Source of the DNA: JBBRVP01 sp038246785
GTDB taxonomy: Bacteria; Actinomycetota; Actinomycetes; Jiangellales; Jiangellaceae
Direction of reading: 5' to 3'
DNA: 19,551 nucleotides
NCBI GenBank assembly: GCA_038246785.1
Contig: JBBRVP010000053.1
Coordinates: forward strand, 1 to 19,551
Both the position numbers and the translations under genes were made by a program. The first letter of the stretch is position 1. Each line of letters begins with the position of its first letter. Below are positions 16,904 to 19,551 of the stretch, piece after piece. Under the pieces are notes generated by a model. That model searched no databases. It was not told the DNA's origin and saw only the letters and a program-made list of their open reading frames with translations.

Positions 16904-17464
16904 ATGGCAGTCGTGACCGTCGGACAGCGTGGCAGTGCCTTCACGCGCGACGACCTTGACGCGCTGCCCGATGACGGACGGCGCCACGAGCTGGTCGACG
17001 GGCTGCTGATCGTGACACCGGCGCCCTCGTGGCGGCACCAGGATGCGGTCCTCGAGCTCGCCGTGCGACTGCGGGCGACTTGCCCACCCCGGCTGCGGGT
17101 CTTCGTGGCACCGCTCGGCGTCGTCCTGAGCGGTGCCACCGTGCTCGAACCCGACGTCCTCGTCGCCCGCATGAGTGACCTGGGCACGCGCGACCTTCCG
17201 GCGGCACCCGTGCTCGCCGTCGAAGTCCTCTCGGCGAGCACGCGTCGGCTCGACCTGACACTCAAGCGGGCGACGTACGAGGCGGCCGGCTGCCCCTCGT
17301 ACTGGGTCATCGACCCGGACGTGCCGTCGCTGCGGGCATGGGAGCTGCGCGACGGTGGCTACGTCGAGGTTGCCCACGTCGTGGGCCAGCAGGCGTGGAC
17401 GTGCGCCTCGCCGTTCCCCGTCCAGGTGCGGCCCAGCGACCTCGTGCGCCCGCCCGCCGAGTAG
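16904..17464 (+). CDS. Uma2 family protein (PD-(D/E)XK nuclease fold)
   Basis: This 186-residue Uma2/DUF820 protein shows the family order: FTRDDLDALPDDGRRHELVDG with Glu29, a LEPDVLVAR strand with Asp84, VLAVEVLSAST with Glu107, a helix with Lys121, then YEAAGCPSYWVIDP. These acidic residues and the Lys match the predicted PD-(D/E)XK active site, though few Uma2 proteins have been tested and the DNA target is unknown. The ATG at 16904 has AGGAGG 7 nt upstream, the best site available, and homology begins there. The gene appears single. It converges with the AraC/DinB gene, with a hairpin between them. Confidence 0.88.
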   Translation: MAVVTVGQRGSAFTRDDLDALPDDGRRHELVDGLLIVTPAPSWRHQDAVLELAVRLRATCPPRLRVFVAPLGVVLSGATVLEPDVLVARMSDLGTRDLPAAPVLAVEVLSASTRRLDLTLKRATYEAAGCPSYWVIDPDVPSLRAWELRDGGYVEVAHVVGQQAWTCASPFPVQVRPSDLVRPPAE

Positions 17465-17467
17465 CTG

Positions 17468-17486
17468 GGCCGGGCCGGGCCCGGCC
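17468..17486. terminator. GC hairpin between convergent Uma2 and DinB genes
   Basis: GGCCGGG at 17468-17474 and CCCGGCC at 17480-17486 form a 7-bp stem with a 5-nt loop, starting 4 nt after the Uma2 stop and ending 6 nt before the stop of the opposing gene. This is a good position for a bidirectional terminator. No T-run is present. Confidence 0.5.
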
Positions 17487-17491
17487 GATCG

Positions 17492-18232
17492 TCAACCCGG
17501 CCTCCGGGTGATCATCGCGGCGTCCTCGCCGCGGCCAGCCACGAACTGCATCGGGTCGCCGGAGCCCAGGTCGTTCACGCCGGCACTGTCCAACGCGCCG
17601 ATCGCCAGGGTCCGGCGCGTCGCGGCGAACGCCAGGACGTGTGCGAACACCCCGCCGTAGGTGAAGGTCTCGGGCGGTTCGCACATCGCGTCGACGAACG
17701 TGTCGTCGGCTCTGCCCTCCACGATCGGGTCGACGACCAGCTCCCGGAACCTCGGTGCCGCCGCCTCGAGCCGATGACGCAGGTCGACTGCGCTCGCGCC
17801 CGCCGCGTCCGGCATGGTCGTACCGCCCTCGAGCGAGCTCACCCACATCTCCAGCTGGGTGACCAGGCGCGCCGACGTAGTACGCAGTGTCTGCGGGTCA
17901 TCGATCCCCTCGACGGTGAGCATCGGGGCGTCGAGCAGGTCGTCGTCGAGCGTCGCAATGCGGTCCAGGATCTGGCCGGTGACGGCGACATGGTGGTCGT
18001 ACATCGTGCTGAGAACATCCATCGGGCCGCTCCTGTGCAGGGCCGGGATGCGCAGGCTTCCCGGCGGGTGGAAGTGGACCCCGCTGGTCGCGGGGAGCTG
18101 GTGGCTGCCGCCTGCGTGGCGGAACCGCGACGGCGGCGCGCCGTAGGCCCGGCCGAACGCGCGGGCGAACGCCTCCGGAGAGCCGTAGCCGGCGGCGTAT
18201 CCGACATCGATCACGGAATCCGACGTCGTCAT
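17492..18232 (-). CDS. AraC-type HTH (second half) plus DinB-like domain; 3' part of a frameshifted gene
   Basis: The 246-residue frame starts in the middle of an AraC DNA-binding domain. TSDSVIDVGYAAGYGSPEAFARAFGRAYGAPPSRFR is the second helix-turn-helix of that family, followed by a linker (to about residue 70) and a DinB-like four-helix domain from MDVLSTMYDHHVAVTGQILDRI onward. The first helix-turn-helix is encoded immediately upstream in another frame. The ATG at 18232 overlaps the upstream stop by one base (TGATG), so reinitiation could occur, but an intact family member would be one protein of about 315 residues. The DinB half may sense a small molecule or metal, which is unproven. See the adjoining entry. 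Confidence 0.75.
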   Translation of the reverse strand: MTTSDSVIDVGYAAGYGSPEAFARAFGRAYGAPPSRFRHAGGSHQLPATSGVHFHPPGSLRIPALHRSGPMDVLSTMYDHHVAVTGQILDRIATLDDDLLDAPMLTVEGIDDPQTLRTTSARLVTQLEMWVSSLEGGTTMPDAAGASAVDLRHRLEAAAPRFRELVVDPIVEGRADDTFVDAMCEPPETFTYGGVFAHVLAFAATRRTLAIGALDSAGVNDLGSGDPMQFVAGRGEDAAMITRRPG

Positions 18233-18438
18233 CAGGCGGTGCGCGCACGCTCGAGCAGCACCCGTCGGCGCACCGCCCCGGGTGGCTCACCGAGCGCCGC
18301 CGCGACGAGCCGGTCGAAGTGGAACCGCGAGAGGTACGCGCGCCGCGCGAGCTGCTCGCCCGTCAGGTCCGGTTCGTCGAGCGCGGACTCGACGACGTCG
18401 AGGATCTCGCGCAGTCGGTCCGGGTCGGCGGTGGTCAT
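18232..18438 (-). CDS. AraC-type HTH (first half); 5' part of a frameshifted gene
   Basis: The 68-residue frame encodes REILDVVESALDEPDLTGEQLARRAYLSRFHFDRLVAAALGEPP, the first helix-turn-helix of an AraC regulator, then the connecting helix VRRRVLLERARTA, where it hits TGA. Adding one C to the GCC before that stop would read LLERARTALMTTSDSVIDV and restore the normal linker length of the AraC domain exactly. This points to a 1-nt deletion in a C-run, either real or a sequencing error. ATG at 18438 is chosen because homology starts there; the frame further upstream runs antisense through the CRISPR array. Confidence 0.75.
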   Translation of the reverse strand: MTTADPDRLREILDVVESALDEPDLTGEQLARRAYLSRFHFDRLVAAALGEPPGAVRRRVLLERARTA

Positions 18439-18559
18439 GGTTGGAGTCTCGCCGGGAACGCCGCCGCCGCGCCTGATCCGGCTTGCTGTCCTCCCTGTAG
18501 GGCCCTGTCGTGGGTACCGTCCGGCGGATGCGAGTGTCGATCGCGCCGGTCCGTCCGTG

Positions 18560-18594
18560 GCCGCATGGTGACCCGCCTGAACGGCGCGGGGCAT
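18560..18594. repeat. Decayed CRISPR repeat left of the array
   Basis: GCCGC, ATGG and then an exact 12-nt CCCGCCTGAACG (18572-18583) followed by a G-rich stretch and GCAT align with the array repeat, with several substitutions and indels. Its start is 74 nt from the start of the first clear repeat, the same period as the array (72-74 nt). It is best read as the oldest, degenerated repeat, with a 39-nt spacer-like stretch at 18595-18633. Confidence 0.65.
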
Positions 18595-18633
18595 CCCCTC
18601 GTCTGGCCGTTCTTTGGTTCGGAGGGACCGGTA

Positions 18634-19317
18634 GCCGCAATGGAGCCGTGCCTGAACGACGGGGAGCACCGAGACACCGTGTCTCACCCCACCGGGAAGG
18701 GGACAGCCGCAATGGAGCCCCGCCTGAACGACGGGGAGCACGGGTCGGCGAGGAGCTGCTCCGCGACGTCCTCGCCTACGCCTCAATGGAGCCCCGCCTG
18801 AACGACGGGGAGCACTTCGACCCCGCCGACCGCCAGATCCTCACCTACCTGCCGCAATGGAGCCCCGCCTGAACGACGGGGAGCACGCAGGCGATGGGCG
18901 GCATCGACGCCGTGTTCGGCCGGCCGCAATGGAGCCCCGCCTGAACGACGGGGAGCACGACATCGGCCACCGCAGCTCCGGGGTCGGCTCGTCGTGCCGC
19001 AATGGAGCCCCGCCTGAACGACGGGGAGCACCCCGAGGATCACGGCGTGGGCGGCGCGGCCGACGTCGCCGCAATGGAGCCCCGCCTGAACGACGGGGAG
19101 CACTACGAAATGACAGGTACGCCAACTGTCTGTCGATTGGCCGCAATGGAGCCCCGCCTGAACGACGGGGAGCACCCGCCTCAGTCACCACTGCCGACGA
19201 CATCTCTTGAGGGCCGCAATGGAGCCCCGCCTGAACGACGGGGAGCACCGGCGCCTACGCGGCGCAGTACCTGGCGAGCCGGCCGCCGCAATGGAGCCCC
19301 GCCTGAACGACGGGGAG
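18634..19317 (-). CRISPR. CRISPR array: 10 repeats of 36 nt, 9 spacers; no cas genes in window
   Basis: Repeats start at 18634, 18706, 18780, 18851, 18923, 18996, 19068, 19140, 19213 and 19285. In plus orientation they read GCCGCAATGG, AGCCCCGCCT, GAACGACGGG, GAGCAC. Spacers are 35-38 nt. Repeats 2 and 4-9 are identical; repeat 1 has GT for CC at its centre, repeat 3 has CCT for CCG, and repeat 10 loses its last three bases where an IS begins. Decay on the left and IS on the right put the trailer left and the leader right, so the crRNA strand should be minus, with the repeat starting GTGCTCCCCG and ending CTCCATTGCGGC. It would fold into a 7-bp stem CCCCGTC/GGCGGGG with a 5-nt loop. Spacer length excludes typical II-A/II-C arrays and the repeat is longer than I-C or I-E. 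The type is not resolved. Confidence 0.95.
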
Positions 19318-19551
19318 TGGTAGGCCCCTCGTTTTCCGGACAGTTGATTTGGTTTCGTTTCAGGCTGCGGATCTGCGGTCCAGGTACTCGTCGAGGGCTT
19401 CCTGTGGTGTCCGATATCCGAGTCCGGAGTGCAGCCGTGTCTGATTGTAGCGGAGTTCGATGTAGCGGGCAATGTCTTTGCGGGCCCTTTCTCGTGTGGG
19501 ATAGACGGTGCGGTGCACCCGTTCGACCTTCACAGCCGCATTGAACGACTC
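19318..19551 (-). mobile_element. IS3-family insertion sequence, 3' end (rest outside window), inserted in a CRISPR repeat
   Basis: The sequence changes abruptly after GGGGAG of repeat 10 to TGGTAGGCCCCTCGTTTTCC GGACA, the right kind of TG-starting terminal inverted repeat for an IS3-family element. A transposase 3' end follows 42 bp further in. Base composition falls noticeably compared with the chromosome genes. The other IS end and any target duplication lie beyond the window. Confidence 0.8.
19360..19551 (-). CDS. IS3-family transposase OrfB, C-terminal 63 residues (5' end outside window)
   Basis: The frame enters from the right edge and stops at TGA 19362-19360. It reads ESFNAAVKVERVHRTVYPTR, then ERARKDIARYIELRYNQTRLHSGLGYRTPQEALDEYL. 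This is the end of the rve integrase domain of IS3 OrfB. The first residue visible, Glu in ESF, is the catalytic Glu of the DDE triad, and YIE..YN..R.HS.LGY.TP is the family's C-terminal signature. The start and the two Asp residues are outside. Transcription runs toward the CRISPR array on the strand predicted for crRNA. Confidence 0.9.
   Translation of the reverse strand, partial: ESFNAAVKVERVHRTVYPTRERARKDIARYIELRYNQTRLHSGLGYRTPQEALDEYLDRRSAA

Noticed and set aside
16762..16959. Short plus-strand ORF before Uma2
   Set aside because: It overlaps the Uma2 start in another frame, has no ribosome binding site and no recognisable sequence.
18634..19284. Possible self-targeting spacers
   Set aside because: By eye no spacer matches any other part of this window; a whole-genome search was not possible.
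18510..19544. Open frames on both strands through the CRISPR array with repeated peptides such as MEPRLNDGEH or LPVVQAGLHCG
   Set aside because: These are translations of the 36-nt repeats plus spacers. The repeat length is a multiple of three and has no stops, so frames stay open by chance; there is no coding signal.

Overview
This is a GC-rich chromosomal segment from an actinobacterium. The evidence is the very strong G/C bias at third codon positions, GTG starts, start codons placed 6-8 nt after a TANNNT -10 box (leaderless style), a type III polyketide synthase operon of the Streptomyces Srs kind, and Uma2 and AraC/DinB genes typical of actinomycetes. I cannot name the genus. No tRNA, rRNA, prophage or cas gene is visible.

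Layout. Positions 1-121 hold the 3' end of a probable transposase. Positions 138-2710 hold a CPBP membrane protease, transcribed divergently from an alpha/beta hydrolase and a membrane-anchored Rieske protein (DUF2231 + Rieske). Positions 2726-7221 form a minus-strand run read in the order EamA exporter, truncated KDPG-aldolase-like ORF, homocysteine S-methyltransferase (mmuM-like), YdeI/OmpD-associated protein, APC amino-acid permease. fdhD (7361-8203) is on the plus strand. It is followed by a 25-bp-arm imperfect palindrome at 8297-8359. Positions 8405-11057 hold a three-gene minus-strand operon with 4-bp overlaps: type III PKS, isoprenylcysteine-methyltransferase-like protein and FAD oxidoreductase. 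This matches the srsABC logic of phenolic lipid (alkylresorcinol/alkylquinone) synthesis. tldD-tldE (11127-14023) is a coupled pair for a TldD/TldE metalloprotease. A DPM1-like GT2 glycosyltransferase (14037-14732) is divergent from a large GT-C-like membrane protein (14805-16580); together they could make and use a polyprenyl-phosphate sugar. Next come a Uma2-family nuclease-fold protein and an AraC-HTH/DinB regulator split by an apparent 1-nt frameshift.

The right end (18560-19551) is the most unusual part. It holds a CRISPR array of ten 36-nt repeats and nine 35-38-nt spacers, preceded on its left by a decayed repeat. On the right the last repeat is cut by an IS3-family element. Repeat decay places the old (trailer) end on the left, so the leader should lie to the right, beyond the IS. 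Array transcription would then be on the minus strand, the same direction as the IS transposase. No cas genes are within the window, and the CRISPR type cannot be assigned from the repeat alone.
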